Of a stretch of 64,000 nt of DNA, positions 34,563 through 42,883 are shown in pieces. The DNA comes from Bacteroidales bacterium WCE2004 (GTDB lineage Bacteria > Bacteroidota > Bacteroidia > Bacteroidales > UBA932): NCBI GenBank assembly GCA_900167895.1, contig FUZR01000001.1, forward strand, positions 353,144 through 417,143. Direction: 5' to 3'. A model generated the notes under the pieces. That model worked only from the letters and a program-made list of their open reading frames with translations. It did no database searches and was not told the DNA's origin. The first letter of the stretch is position 1, and every line of letters starts with the position of its first letter. A program made the position numbers and the translations under genes.

Positions 34563-36329
34563 ATGCATATCAGAAACATCACCCTCGCCCTGCTTGCCGC
34601 ATTCGCGCTCTTCGCGTGCGACAAGAAGCCGGCCGAAGCCATCACGCTCGACGCCCGGCCCTCAGAGCTCTCCTTCGACGCCGCCGGCGGCACGCAGGAG
34701 CTGACCGTGACCTGCGGCGCCCGCCCGCTGGTCACCTGCACCAGCGACTGGATCAGCATCAAGGAAGGCACCTACGCATCCAACACCCTCCCCGTGCGCA
34801 TCACGGCCGGTCCCAACACGGACCTCTCCACCCGGACCGCCACGCTGCGGATCATCGGCGACAAGCAGAACCTGACGGTCACCGTGACCCAGGATCCCCG
34901 CAAAGTCGAGATCTCCGTCAGCGAGGATTCGTTCACGTTCTCCCGCTTCGGCGGCGAGGTGGAATTCACCGTCACGTCCACCGGCAAGCCGCAGGTGACT
35001 TCCGAAGCGGACTGGTGCGGCGTCATCGTCGGCGCGAGCGACAGCCAGAACCACACCAGGATAAAGCTGCAGGCGGCCGCCAACCCGACGGACCAGGCCC
35101 AGACGGGCACCGTCACCGTCAAGAACGGCCCGGACCGGGTCACCGTCCAAGTCTCCCGCGAAGCCGGCGGCAACATCCCCGTCGCCACGACGGAAGCCCT
35201 GACGCCGCAGCAGGTGTTCGACGCCATGGCCCCCGGCTGGAACCTGGGCAACCAGATGGACGCCATCAACAACGGCGTGTCCGGGGAGACCGTCTGGGGC
35301 AATCCCAAATGCACGCAGGCCACGATGGACGGCGTGAAGGCCGCCGGCTTCAAGGCCGTGCGCATCTGCGTGACCTGGGAAGGACACATCGGCCCCGCTC
35401 CAGCCCACCGGCTGGAGGAGAAATGGCTCGACCGCGTGGCGGAGATCGTGGATTATGCGGAGAAGGCCGGCCTGGTCGCCATCGTGAACACCCACCACGA
35501 CGAGAGCTACTGGCTGGACATCGCCAAAGCCTATGGCGACCCGGCGCGCAACGCACAGGTGAAGAACGAGATCTTCTGCGTCTGGACCCAGATCGCCCAG
35601 CGCTTCGCCGACAAGGGCGAGTGGCTGGTCCTGGAGTCGTTCAACGAGATCCAGGACGGCGGCTGGGGCTGGAGCAACGAGTTCCGCAAGGACCCGCAGG
35701 CCCAGTACCGGGTCCTCAACGAGTGGAACCAGATCTTCGTCGACGCGGTCCGCTCCACCGGCGGCCGGAACGCCACCCGCTGGCTCGGCATCCCCGGCTA
35801 CGCGGCCAACCCCGGCTTCACCGTCGCGGGGCTTGAATTTCCGAAGGACTACACGACCGGGAACCGCCTGATCGTGGCCGCGCACGACTACGACCCGTAC
35901 AACTACACGCTGGCCAACCCGCTGGTCCGCCAGTGGGGCCACACCGCCGACGCCGACAAGCGCGTCAGCGACCGGGACGAGGCCAACCTCGTCTCCGTCT
36001 TCGACAACCTCAAGGCCGCCTATGTCGACAAGGGGCTTCCCGTATATCTCGGCGAGATGGGCTGCTCGCGCCACGAAGCGGCCGACCTCCCCTACCAGCG
36101 CTACTACATGGAGTATTTCTGCAAGGGTGCCGCCGAGCGCGTGCTGCCGATGTTCCTCTGGGACAACGGTTACAGCGGGTCCGGCTCGGAGACGCACGCC
36201 TACATCGACCATGCGACCGGGCAGTTCGTCAACGACGAATCGCGGACCCTGGTCGAGCTCATGCTCAAGGCCGTCTCCGTGAAGGATCCGGCCTACACGC
36301 TGGAAAGCGTCTACGAAAGCGCTCCGTAG
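34563..36329 (+). CDS. Lipoprotein with two BACON domains and a GH5 endoglycanase domain
   Basis: A 588-residue lipoprotein (lipobox ALFACDKK). Two BACON-type beta domains come first, at about residues 25-115 and 115-210 (ARPSELSFDAAGGTQELTVT and SEDSFTFSRFGGEVEFTVTS). The catalytic part begins with APGWNLGNQMDAI, and continues with AVRICVTWEGHI, VNTHHDESYW, acid/base Glu362 in ESFNEIQ and nucleophile Glu498 in VYLGEMGCSR. The opening GWNLGN pattern suggests a GH5 endo-beta-glucanase or xyloglucanase/glucomannanase group (subfamilies 2 or 4) rather than the mannanase subfamily 7. Substrate cannot be fixed. It is probably surface-exposed. Its stop is 2 bases from the stop of the convergent propeller gene 3. 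Confidence 0.83.
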   Translation: MHIRNITLALLAAFALFACDKKPAEAITLDARPSELSFDAAGGTQELTVTCGARPLVTCTSDWISIKEGTYASNTLPVRITAGPNTDLSTRTATLRIIGDKQNLTVTVTQDPRKVEISVSEDSFTFSRFGGEVEFTVTSTGKPQVTSEADWCGVIVGASDSQNHTRIKLQAAANPTDQAQTGTVTVKNGPDRVTVQVSREAGGNIPVATTEALTPQQVFDAMAPGWNLGNQMDAINNGVSGETVWGNPKCTQATMDGVKAAGFKAVRICVTWEGHIGPAPAHRLEEKWLDRVAEIVDYAEKAGLVAIVNTHHDESYWLDIAKAYGDPARNAQVKNEIFCVWTQIAQRFADKGEWLVLESFNEIQDGGWGWSNEFRKDPQAQYRVLNEWNQIFVDAVRSTGGRNATRWLGIPGYAANPGFTVAGLEFPKDYTTGNRLIVAAHDYDPYNYTLANPLVRQWGHTADADKRVSDRDEANLVSVFDNLKAAYVDKGLPVYLGEMGCSRHEAADLPYQRYYMEYFCKGAAERVLPMFLWDNGYSGSGSETHAYIDHATGQFVNDESRTLVELMLKAVSVKDPAYTLESVYESAP

Positions 36330-36331
36330 GG

Positions 36332-37795
36332 TCAGTCAGACCAGCGGAAACCGAACTGTACGCGCTCAGGAGAGTTGATGACCTTCTGGGCGCGTATTCT
36401 GTCGAAGCGCACCGGTCCGGTGATGAATTCCGGGACGTTGTAGGAACGGAAGAGGTCCGCGTAGTACTGCTGCGGGTCGCGCTGCGGCAGCATGAACGGC
36501 TTGCCGGCGACGCCGTCGGCGTCAATGTGCGCGATGTACAGGCGCGTGAAGAGGCCGTCGTCCCGCCGGCTGGAGAAGACGATCCAGCGGGAGTTGGAGC
36601 TCCAGCTGTGGTAGCTGTCCGTGTCCGCGCTGTTCGCCCCGTCCACCGGACGGGTCTCGCCCGTCTGCAGGTCCAGCAGCCACAGGTCCGACTCGTGGTG
36701 CCAGATGGGGAAGGTACCATAGTCGCACAGGGTGTACATCAGGTAGCGGCCGTCGTAGGAAGGCCGGGGGAAGCAGACGCTCTTGGACAGGGCGAAAGCG
36801 TCGATGAGCATCTCGACGTCCCGGCCGATGGTGCCCGTTTCCGGATCGAAGCTCACCTTCATCAGATTGTAGCGCGACTGGGGCAGTCCGTCGGGGATGT
36901 CTACCCGGACGGCCGCCGTGTAGTACAGGGTCCGGCCGTCCGGCGAGAATGCCGGGAAGGTCTCCCACACGTCCGGCTGCTTGAGCTGGGGCGCCGTGAT
37001 GACTTCATTGGCCTGCGTGTCGTAGATCTGGACGTCCGAGGCCAGGTCGAACACCTCGATGAGCTTGTCCGGCTGGACGTGGAAGCTCTGGCGGGTGCTG
37101 TTGGTCGAGTAGGCGATGTAGCGTCCGGCCGGATGCCAGTAGGGATAGACGCAGGAGCCCAGGGTAGAGTCGGTCTTGGTGTTGAAGGCCGTGAGGGCGC
37201 CGTCGCGCGCCAGCAGGGTGGCGCCGTGCGCGCCGCGGATGTGCAGGCTCATCGCCGCCGGGTCGCCGCGGTTGAAGGCATGGCAGTTGACGCAGCCGTC
37301 GAACTGGGTGTTCTCCAGGAGCGCACGCTGGCGGAAACTCCCCAGCTCGCGCTCATAGATCCCCATGAAGCTGTAGATCTCGTAGCCCGGCTCCAGCATG
37401 CGGTAGGCCAGGCCGTAGTCGATGGCGTCCGGCGAGACGTAGATGCCGAAAGGCGCGAAGCGCCGCCACTGGCCGTCGAAGCGGCCGGACACGGTCACCG
37501 TCAGGGAGTCGCCGGCGCTCCCGGCGACCAGCTGCGCCCAGCGCCGCGCCGGGAAGCGGGTCGCCCCCTTCCCCGTGCTGCGCAGGACCGTCCCGTCCGG
37601 GGCGGCGAGCTGCACCGAGACGGCTTCCGCTCCCCGGAGCGAGAAGTCCAGCGGGGCGATGCCCACGGGAATCGTGACGCCGACATAATCCGGATAAATG
37701 TCCGGCAGCTTGCCGTCCGCGACGGCGTTGCGCTCTTCCGGCGCGCAGGCGGCCAGCGCCAGCGCGGCCAGGACGGCATACAAGGTTCGTTTCAT
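36332..37795 (-). CDS. PD40/TolB-like beta-propeller lipoprotein with CxxCH motif (module 3)
   Basis: A 487-residue paralogue. The signal ends in LALAACAPEE (lipobox). DIYPDYVGVTIPVGIAPLDF matches the shared N-terminal block, CVNCH lies at residues 168-172, and FPAFSPDGRTLYYTAA, SWSSNSRWIVFSSRRDDG are the propeller repeats. It follows the full-length membrane gene by about 20 bases on the minus strand. Three in-frame ATGs (37804, 37801, 37795) are possible, and 37795 gives the most compact signal peptide. Its convergent neighbour is the BACON-GH5 gene, with no room for a terminator between them. Confidence 0.8.
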   Translation of the reverse strand: MKRTLYAVLAALALAACAPEERNAVADGKLPDIYPDYVGVTIPVGIAPLDFSLRGAEAVSVQLAAPDGTVLRSTGKGATRFPARRWAQLVAGSAGDSLTVTVSGRFDGQWRRFAPFGIYVSPDAIDYGLAYRMLEPGYEIYSFMGIYERELGSFRQRALLENTQFDGCVNCHAFNRGDPAAMSLHIRGAHGATLLARDGALTAFNTKTDSTLGSCVYPYWHPAGRYIAYSTNSTRQSFHVQPDKLIEVFDLASDVQIYDTQANEVITAPQLKQPDVWETFPAFSPDGRTLYYTAAVRVDIPDGLPQSRYNLMKVSFDPETGTIGRDVEMLIDAFALSKSVCFPRPSYDGRYLMYTLCDYGTFPIWHHESDLWLLDLQTGETRPVDGANSADTDSYHSWSSNSRWIVFSSRRDDGLFTRLYIAHIDADGVAGKPFMLPQRDPQQYYADLFRSYNVPEFITGPVRFDRIRAQKVINSPERVQFGFRWSD

Positions 37796-37816
37796 CTCCA
37801 TCATATCGGGTGCTTC

Positions 37817-39556
37817 TTAACGGGAACGGTATCTGTAATAGTAATAAAACCAATAGGTGTCGCCATAGGAGCGGAGCAGCTCCGCCTCCGGCTTGCCGGC
37901 CTGCATGTCCTGGATGAAGCGGTTCATCCGCAGGGCGTGGGCCGGCGACAGGTAGGGCGGCATGCCCTCGAAACTGTCGTGCGTCTGCGCCCAGCGCAGC
38001 AGGAGCGCCTCCTGGTAGGCCTTGGGCATCGCGGGCGCTTCCAACAGGCCGAGGCATTCCACGAAGCGGTCCAGGTCCTTGCGCAGCAGGCACCAGGCCA
38101 TCAGGTAGTCCAGCGCCATCGTGTTGGCGGGATTCTCCACCTTCAGCAGGCCCAGCATGGAATCCATCTCCGCGGCGCTGAACAGGAAATCGTGCTCCTT
38201 GAGGCGCCGGTCGCGGGCCTGCGCGAGCTCCGGCCGGTGCACGAAGATGTCGCCGGCGTCCAGCAGCGCGAGCGTCTCCCGCGCCCACTTGCGGTAGAAG
38301 AGGGTGCGGGTCAGGGGCTTCAGGTATTTGCGGGCCACGGCGTCGTCGCCGTTCACGATGTTGGTCTGCGCCAGGCGCCGGTAGAGCCGGGCGCTCTTCT
38401 GGAAGTCAGGAATCGCCTCCTGCGCCTCGAAGGCGAAGCGCTGGGCGGTGTTGACCATCCCCAGGTGCCAGTAGATCTCCCCGCTCGACACGGGATTGGT
38501 GTAGTCGCCGACGAACTCCGGCAGCAGGCCTTCCGGCCCGTTCTGGAAGTATTCGAACTGGCTGTCCGCCAGGCGGCCGGACCTGGCCAGGGCGAGGTTC
38601 AGGCAGGACACGGTCTTGGGATTGTCGGGATTGCGGGCGTCCGCCGTCATCATGATGCGATTCCACATCCCCATCCGGACCATGAAATCATAGCGCATCC
38701 ATTCCTCCTTGGAGGCGTCTGACGCGCGGAACGTGAAGAAGACACCCAGCGCGGCGACCAGCGCGAAAAGGCCCAGGCCGGCCGGCGTCCCGGACAGGAT
38801 CCGGCTCCGGATGCCGGCGAGCGGCGGCACGCAGACGGCGGCCAGCGCGGCGGCCCAGAGCAGGCCGGGGACGATGTTGTGGTAGCGGTAATAGTGGACG
38901 CCGAGGCAGAGTCGCCCGAGCGGATAGGCGACCAGGCGGCTGGCGACGAAGGGACAGAGGACCGCCAGCAGCAGGAGGGCGGCGAGGACCGGCAGGGCCC
39001 GGCGGCCGCAGCGGACCGCCTCCGCCCGGGCCGCCAGCAGGACATACACGACGGCGAGCGGGCCGCAGGCGAAATAGAGCAGCGGCACGAGGACGGCCTC
39101 GAGGACATGCCGCCGGCCATCGGCGGAGACGCGCGCGACGAGGACCGCGGCGGCTTGCGAGAGCAGGAGCGCCACCGCGCCGCCCACCAGCGCGTTCTCA
39201 TCGCAGAAGAAGACCACGAGGGCGGCAGCCGGCAGGAAACTCAGCGCATAGGCGGCCGGCGTCCGCTGCGGGCAGAGACGCCAGGTCAGGCGCTGCACGG
39301 CGCAGAACAGCAGCGCGAGGATGACCGCGCCGGCCGGCGCGTAATAGAAGAACTGCGTCAGGAACCGTCCCGCCCAGTCGGCCAGGCCGCCGGGCACGGA
39401 AACGACGTCGCGGAAATAGCCGCAGCTGAACTCGAAGAGCTGGTATTGCTCCTGGAAATGCAGGTGGTAGGGATACTTGATCGCGAAGAAGCAATAGACG
39501 GCCACGGCTGAAAGCACCGTCATCAGCAGGCCGGCAATCTTCTGGATTCTGGTCAT
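37817..39556 (-). CDS. Full-length polytopic membrane protein with helical-repeat tail, DUF6057-like (module 3)
   Basis: A 579-residue membrane protein, the most complete of the three paralogues. About the first 270 residues carry many hydrophobic segments (IAGLLMTVLSAVAVYCFFAI, then YAPAGAVILALLFCAV, AYALSFLPAAALVVFF). The remainder is a helical-repeat domain ending in the aromatic DTYWFYYYYRYRSR. The N-terminal YHLHFQEQYQLFEFS block matches LHYQEQNQLFLF of module 1. The promoter box at 39582-39589 decides ATG 39556. It probably forms the membrane partner of the propeller lipoprotein downstream. No known enzyme motif was seen. The DUF6057 name is from recollection of the family and the function is unknown. 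Confidence 0.75.
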   Translation of the reverse strand: MTRIQKIAGLLMTVLSAVAVYCFFAIKYPYHLHFQEQYQLFEFSCGYFRDVVSVPGGLADWAGRFLTQFFYYAPAGAVILALLFCAVQRLTWRLCPQRTPAAYALSFLPAAALVVFFCDENALVGGAVALLLSQAAAVLVARVSADGRRHVLEAVLVPLLYFACGPLAVVYVLLAARAEAVRCGRRALPVLAALLLLAVLCPFVASRLVAYPLGRLCLGVHYYRYHNIVPGLLWAAALAAVCVPPLAGIRSRILSGTPAGLGLFALVAALGVFFTFRASDASKEEWMRYDFMVRMGMWNRIMMTADARNPDNPKTVSCLNLALARSGRLADSQFEYFQNGPEGLLPEFVGDYTNPVSSGEIYWHLGMVNTAQRFAFEAQEAIPDFQKSARLYRRLAQTNIVNGDDAVARKYLKPLTRTLFYRKWARETLALLDAGDIFVHRPELAQARDRRLKEHDFLFSAAEMDSMLGLLKVENPANTMALDYLMAWCLLRKDLDRFVECLGLLEAPAMPKAYQEALLLRWAQTHDSFEGMPPYLSPAHALRMNRFIQDMQAGKPEAELLRSYGDTYWFYYYYRYRSR

Positions 39557-39581
39557 TCGGATAAGTGTATATGGTTCAAGG

Positions 39582-39589
39582 CAAAAATA
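39582..39589 (-). promoter_or_regulatory. Bacteroidota -7 promoter box of module 3
   Basis: TATTTTTG on the minus strand, 25 bases before ATG 39556. It overlaps the longer alternative frame, supporting the shorter start. Confidence 0.6.
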
Positions 39590-39620
39590 CGAAAAAAACC
39601 AAAACAATTCAAAAATTAAT

Positions 39621-39689
39621 CAATTTTACACAAGTCTAATACTTTTTAGAGACGATATATTGCATATATGAGTTTTAAAGTGTAAATTG
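39621..39689. promoter_or_regulatory. AT-rich divergent control region with inverted repeat
   Basis: TTTACAC at 39625-39631 and GTGTAAA at 39680-39686 form an inverted repeat with centres 55 bases apart, and ATATATTGCATATAT-type dyad sequence lies between. TACTTTTT at 39640-39647 is a weak -7 box (one mismatch) for the AraC gene. This is a candidate regulator-binding region between module 3 and the second AraC gene. Confidence 0.4.
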
Positions 39690-39716
39690 CAGCACTAAAG
39701 AATACTCTGATAACCC

Positions 39717-40595
39717 ATGTCAAAAGTTCTCAACGAAATAACCCCGATCACCGAGAAGGACTGCCTGTTCATCGTCGAAAGACACAAGACTGAATTCAAC
39801 TATCCGCTGCACCGCCACAGGGATTTCGAACTCAATTTCGTAGAGAACGCCGCCGGCGCCCAGCGCATCGTCGGGGACAACGTCGAGACCATCGACGCCT
39901 ACGACCTCGTCCTGATCGGCGGAGAGAACCTGGAGCACGTCTGGAAGCAGGGCAAGTGCCACTCCACCGACATCCGCGAGATTACGGTCCAGTTCTCGCC
40001 GGGCCTGTTTTCCAAGGACCTCCTGATGCGCAACCAGTTCGCGTCCATCAAGGAGATGCTCAGCCGTGCCGAGCACGGCCTCTCCTTCCCGCTTCCCACC
40101 ATCGTCCAAGTCTATTCCACCCTCAACGCCGTCGCGCGCGAGAAGGAGAGCTTCATGCAGTTCATGAATTTCATGCACCTGCTCTACCAGCTCTCCCTCT
40201 GCCCCGACGCGCGCGTCCTGGCCGGCAGTTCCTACGCCCCCTCCGACTGGGAGCAGGAAGGCAGCCGCATCCTGGCAGCCCGCCAGTACATCGACGACCA
40301 TTACCAGGAAGACCTCACCCTTCCCGGCATGGCCGACATGTTCAGCATGACACCGGCCGCCTTCAGCCGCCTGTTCAAGATCAAGACGGGCAGCAGCCTG
40401 TCCAACTACATCATCGACGTGCGGCTGGCCTGCGCCGTCCGCCTGCTCGTGGACACCACCCTCAGCATTTCCGAGATCTGCTGCGAGTGCGGCTTCAACA
40501 ACCAGTCCAATTTCAACCGCATATTCAAGTCCAAGAAGGGCCAGACCCCGCGGGATTTCCGCGCCTCCTTCAAGAAGAACAAAACCATCGTATAA
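39717..40595 (+). CDS. AraC-family transcriptional regulator (paralogue 2)
   Basis: A 292-residue regulator closely similar along its whole length to the one at 18681. The N-terminal cupin domain has FNYPLHRHRDFELNFVENAA and LVLIGGENLEHVWKQGK. The C-terminal helix-turn-helix pair has LTLPGMADMFSMTPAAFSRL and ISEICCECGFNNQSNFNRIF. It directly precedes the GH26 gene (11 bases) and so probably controls the GH26-GH130-symporter-GH94-GH36 operon, and perhaps the divergent module 3. The DNA-recognition helices differ from paralogue 1 at several positions, so the sites may differ too. Ligand unknown; mannobiose or a related sugar is plausible. Confidence 0.92.
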   Translation: MSKVLNEITPITEKDCLFIVERHKTEFNYPLHRHRDFELNFVENAAGAQRIVGDNVETIDAYDLVLIGGENLEHVWKQGKCHSTDIREITVQFSPGLFSKDLLMRNQFASIKEMLSRAEHGLSFPLPTIVQVYSTLNAVAREKESFMQFMNFMHLLYQLSLCPDARVLAGSSYAPSDWEQEGSRILAARQYIDDHYQEDLTLPGMADMFSMTPAAFSRLFKIKTGSSLSNYIIDVRLACAVRLLVDTTLSISEICCECGFNNQSNFNRIFKSKKGQTPRDFRASFKKNKTIV

Positions 40596-40606
40596 TCTAC
40601 CCCCCA

Positions 40607-41683
40607 ATGAAAGCATCTCACGCCGTCGCATGGATAGCGACGTGTATCCTGACCTGTTCCTGCGCGGCAACGGACACCACGATGCCCGACATCGCCGGCG
40701 CCCTCCGTTCGGCGGCCGCCGCCGGCACGCCCCTCTTCGGCCACCAGGACGACCTGCTCTACGGCCACTCCTGGAACGCCACCCTTGACGACGACCTGGA
40801 ACTCAGCCGGTCCGACGTCCGGGACGTGTGCGGAGGCTACCCCGCCATCCTGGGCCTCGACCTCGGCGGCATCGAGGTCGAATCCGCCCGCAACCTGGAC
40901 GGCAACTACTTCGAGCTGATGCGCCTCGCGGCCATCAAGCACCATGAGCGCGGCGGAATCGTCACGCTGAGCTGGCACCTCCGCAACCCGCTCACCGGCG
41001 GCGACTCCTGGGACGTCTCGTCCGACCGGGTGGTCGCCTCCATCCTTCCCGGCGGGGAGAAACACGACGAGTTCGTGGTCTGGATGGACCGCGCCGCCGA
41101 CTGGATCCTCTCGCTCAAGGACGCGGACGGGAAGCAGATTCCCGTGCTGTGGCGCCCCTGGCACGAGCACAGCGGCGGCTGGTTCTGGTGGGGCCGCGGA
41201 CACTGCACCGACGCAGAGTACAACGCCCTGTGGCAGATGACCTACGAGCATTTCCGCGCACGCGGGATCGAAGGCCTCGTGTGGGCCATCTCGCCCAACT
41301 ACATGGAGCAGGACTTCGAGCAGTGGGAGACGCGCTATCCGGGCGACGCCTACGTGGACGTCATCGGCCTGGACTGCTACGCCTCCACGGACCGCGAGGC
41401 CTACATCGCCCGGATGCGGGACGGCCTGGCCTCCCTGCAGCGGATGTGCAAGGCGCACGGCAAGATCCTGGCCGTCACGGAGACCGGCCTGGAGGGCCTT
41501 CCCGACCCGCACTGGTGGACGGGCGCCCTCGCCCCCGCCCTGAAGGGTTTCCCCGTCAGCTACGTCCTGACCTGGCGCAATGCCAGCGATCGCCCCGGAC
41601 ACTTCTACGCCCCCTATGTGGGCGAGCCGGGCGCCGCGGACTTCCAGGCCTGGGTAAAAGAATACAAAATCCCAATGCTTTAA
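40607..41683 (+). CDS. GH26 beta-mannanase lipoprotein
   Basis: A 358-residue lipoprotein (lipobox LTCSCAATD). GH26 marks are LFGHQDDLLYGHSW at the N-terminus, PVLWRPWHEHSGGWFWWG with acid/base Glu187, WAISPNY, VDVIGLDCYAS and nucleophile Glu292 in AVTETGLEG. The enzyme cuts beta-1,4-mannan or releases mannobiose from mannan ends. The single-domain layout resembles the ManA enzyme that works with epimerase and mannosylglucose phosphorylase in Bacteroides fragilis. It is the first enzyme gene after the second AraC regulator, and the GH130 gene begins 18 bases after its stop. Confidence 0.93.
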   Translation: MKASHAVAWIATCILTCSCAATDTTMPDIAGALRSAAAAGTPLFGHQDDLLYGHSWNATLDDDLELSRSDVRDVCGGYPAILGLDLGGIEVESARNLDGNYFELMRLAAIKHHERGGIVTLSWHLRNPLTGGDSWDVSSDRVVASILPGGEKHDEFVVWMDRAADWILSLKDADGKQIPVLWRPWHEHSGGWFWWGRGHCTDAEYNALWQMTYEHFRARGIEGLVWAISPNYMEQDFEQWETRYPGDAYVDVIGLDCYASTDREAYIARMRDGLASLQRMCKAHGKILAVTETGLEGLPDPHWWTGALAPALKGFPVSYVLTWRNASDRPGHFYAPYVGEPGAADFQAWVKEYKIPML

Positions 41684-41701
41684 GTATTTATCTACAATCC
41701 C

Positions 41702-42865
41702 ATGAACGAATTTGAACAAAGATTGATCCGGCTTCGCCGGGCCGAGAAAGAACTGTTGGAGCGCGTGAACAGGCCCGTCGAAGGCAACGGCGTCTACGAA
41801 AGATATGAATTCCCGGTGCTGACCGCGGAACACGCCCCGCTGGAGTGGCGCTATGACCTGGACCCCGCGACCAACCCTTACCTGATGGAGCGCTTCGGCA
41901 TCAACGCCACGCTCAACAGCGGCGCCATCAAATGGGGCGACAGCTATGTCCTGGTGGTCCGCGTGGAGGCCGCCGACCGCAAGTCCTTCTTCGCTGTGGC
42001 CGAGAGCCCCAACGGCGTGGACCATTTCCGCTTCTGGGAGCGCCCCATCACGATGCCCGAATGGGGCGAGCCCGCCACCAACGTCTATGACATGCGCCTG
42101 ACGCGCCACGAAGACGGCTGGATCTACGGCCTCTTCTGCGTGGAGCGCAAGGACCCGGACGCCCCGGCCGGCGACCTGTCCTCGGCCGTGGCCGCCTGCG
42201 GTATCGCCCGCACGCACGACCTCGTCAACTGGGAGCGCCTGCCGGACCTCAAGTCCGCCTCGCAGCAGCGCAACGTGGTGCTGCATCCCGAATTCGTGGA
42301 CGGCAAATACGCCCTCTACACGCGCCCGCAGGACGGCTTCATCGACGCCGGCGGCGGTGGCGGCATCGGCTGGGCCCTCGTGGACGACATCACCCACGCC
42401 GAGGTGAAGGAGGAGAAGATCATCAGCGCCCGCCACTACCACACCATCATGGAGTGCAAGAACGGCGAAGGCCCGCACCCCATCAAGACACCGCAGGGCT
42501 GGCTGCACCTCGCGCACGGCGTGCGCGGCTGCGCCAGCGGCCTCCGCTACGTACTCTATATGTATATGACCGCCCTCGACGACCCGTCCCGCGTGATCGC
42601 GGAGCCGGCCGGCTTCCTGATGGTCCCCCGCGACGGCGAATACATCGGCGACGTGATGAACGTCCTGTTCACCAACGGCTGGATCGCCGACCCGGACGGC
42701 AAGGTGTTCATCTACTACGCTTCCTCCGACACCCGGATGCACGTGGCCACCAGCACGGTGGACCGCCTCGTGGACTATTGCCTCCACACGGAGCCCGACG
42801 GGTTCCGCACCGGACTGACGGTCGAGCGCCTCAACCGCCTGATCGACAAGAACCTGAAAAAATAA
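41702..42865 (+). CDS. GH130 4-O-beta-D-mannosyl-D-glucose phosphorylase
   Basis: A 387-residue cytosolic five-bladed propeller enzyme of GH130. It splits mannosylglucose with phosphate into mannose-1-phosphate and glucose. Marks are MERFGINATLNSGAIKWGDS, the catalytic acid Asp130 in NVYDMRLTRHEDGW, QQRNVVLHPEFVDGKY and HYHTIMECKNGEGPHPIKTP with the phosphate-binding residues. The Asp position and length match subfamily 1, the true mannosylglucose phosphorylases. There is no signal peptide. The substrate is produced by the 2-epimerase at 17356. It lies in a tight operon with the GH26 and symporter genes. Confidence 0.93.
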   Translation: MNEFEQRLIRLRRAEKELLERVNRPVEGNGVYERYEFPVLTAEHAPLEWRYDLDPATNPYLMERFGINATLNSGAIKWGDSYVLVVRVEAADRKSFFAVAESPNGVDHFRFWERPITMPEWGEPATNVYDMRLTRHEDGWIYGLFCVERKDPDAPAGDLSSAVAACGIARTHDLVNWERLPDLKSASQQRNVVLHPEFVDGKYALYTRPQDGFIDAGGGGGIGWALVDDITHAEVKEEKIISARHYHTIMECKNGEGPHPIKTPQGWLHLAHGVRGCASGLRYVLYMYMTALDDPSRVIAEPAGFLMVPRDGEYIGDVMNVLFTNGWIADPDGKVFIYYASSDTRMHVATSTVDRLVDYCLHTEPDGFRTGLTVERLNRLIDKNLKK

Positions 42866-42883
42866 CTTGTAAAACCTGATATT

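Noticed and set aside
39660..39675. ATATATTGCATATATG as a promoter or origin element
   Set aside because: It is a short AT-rich dyad without a TAnnTTTG box or repeated units. It is mentioned only as part of the control region.
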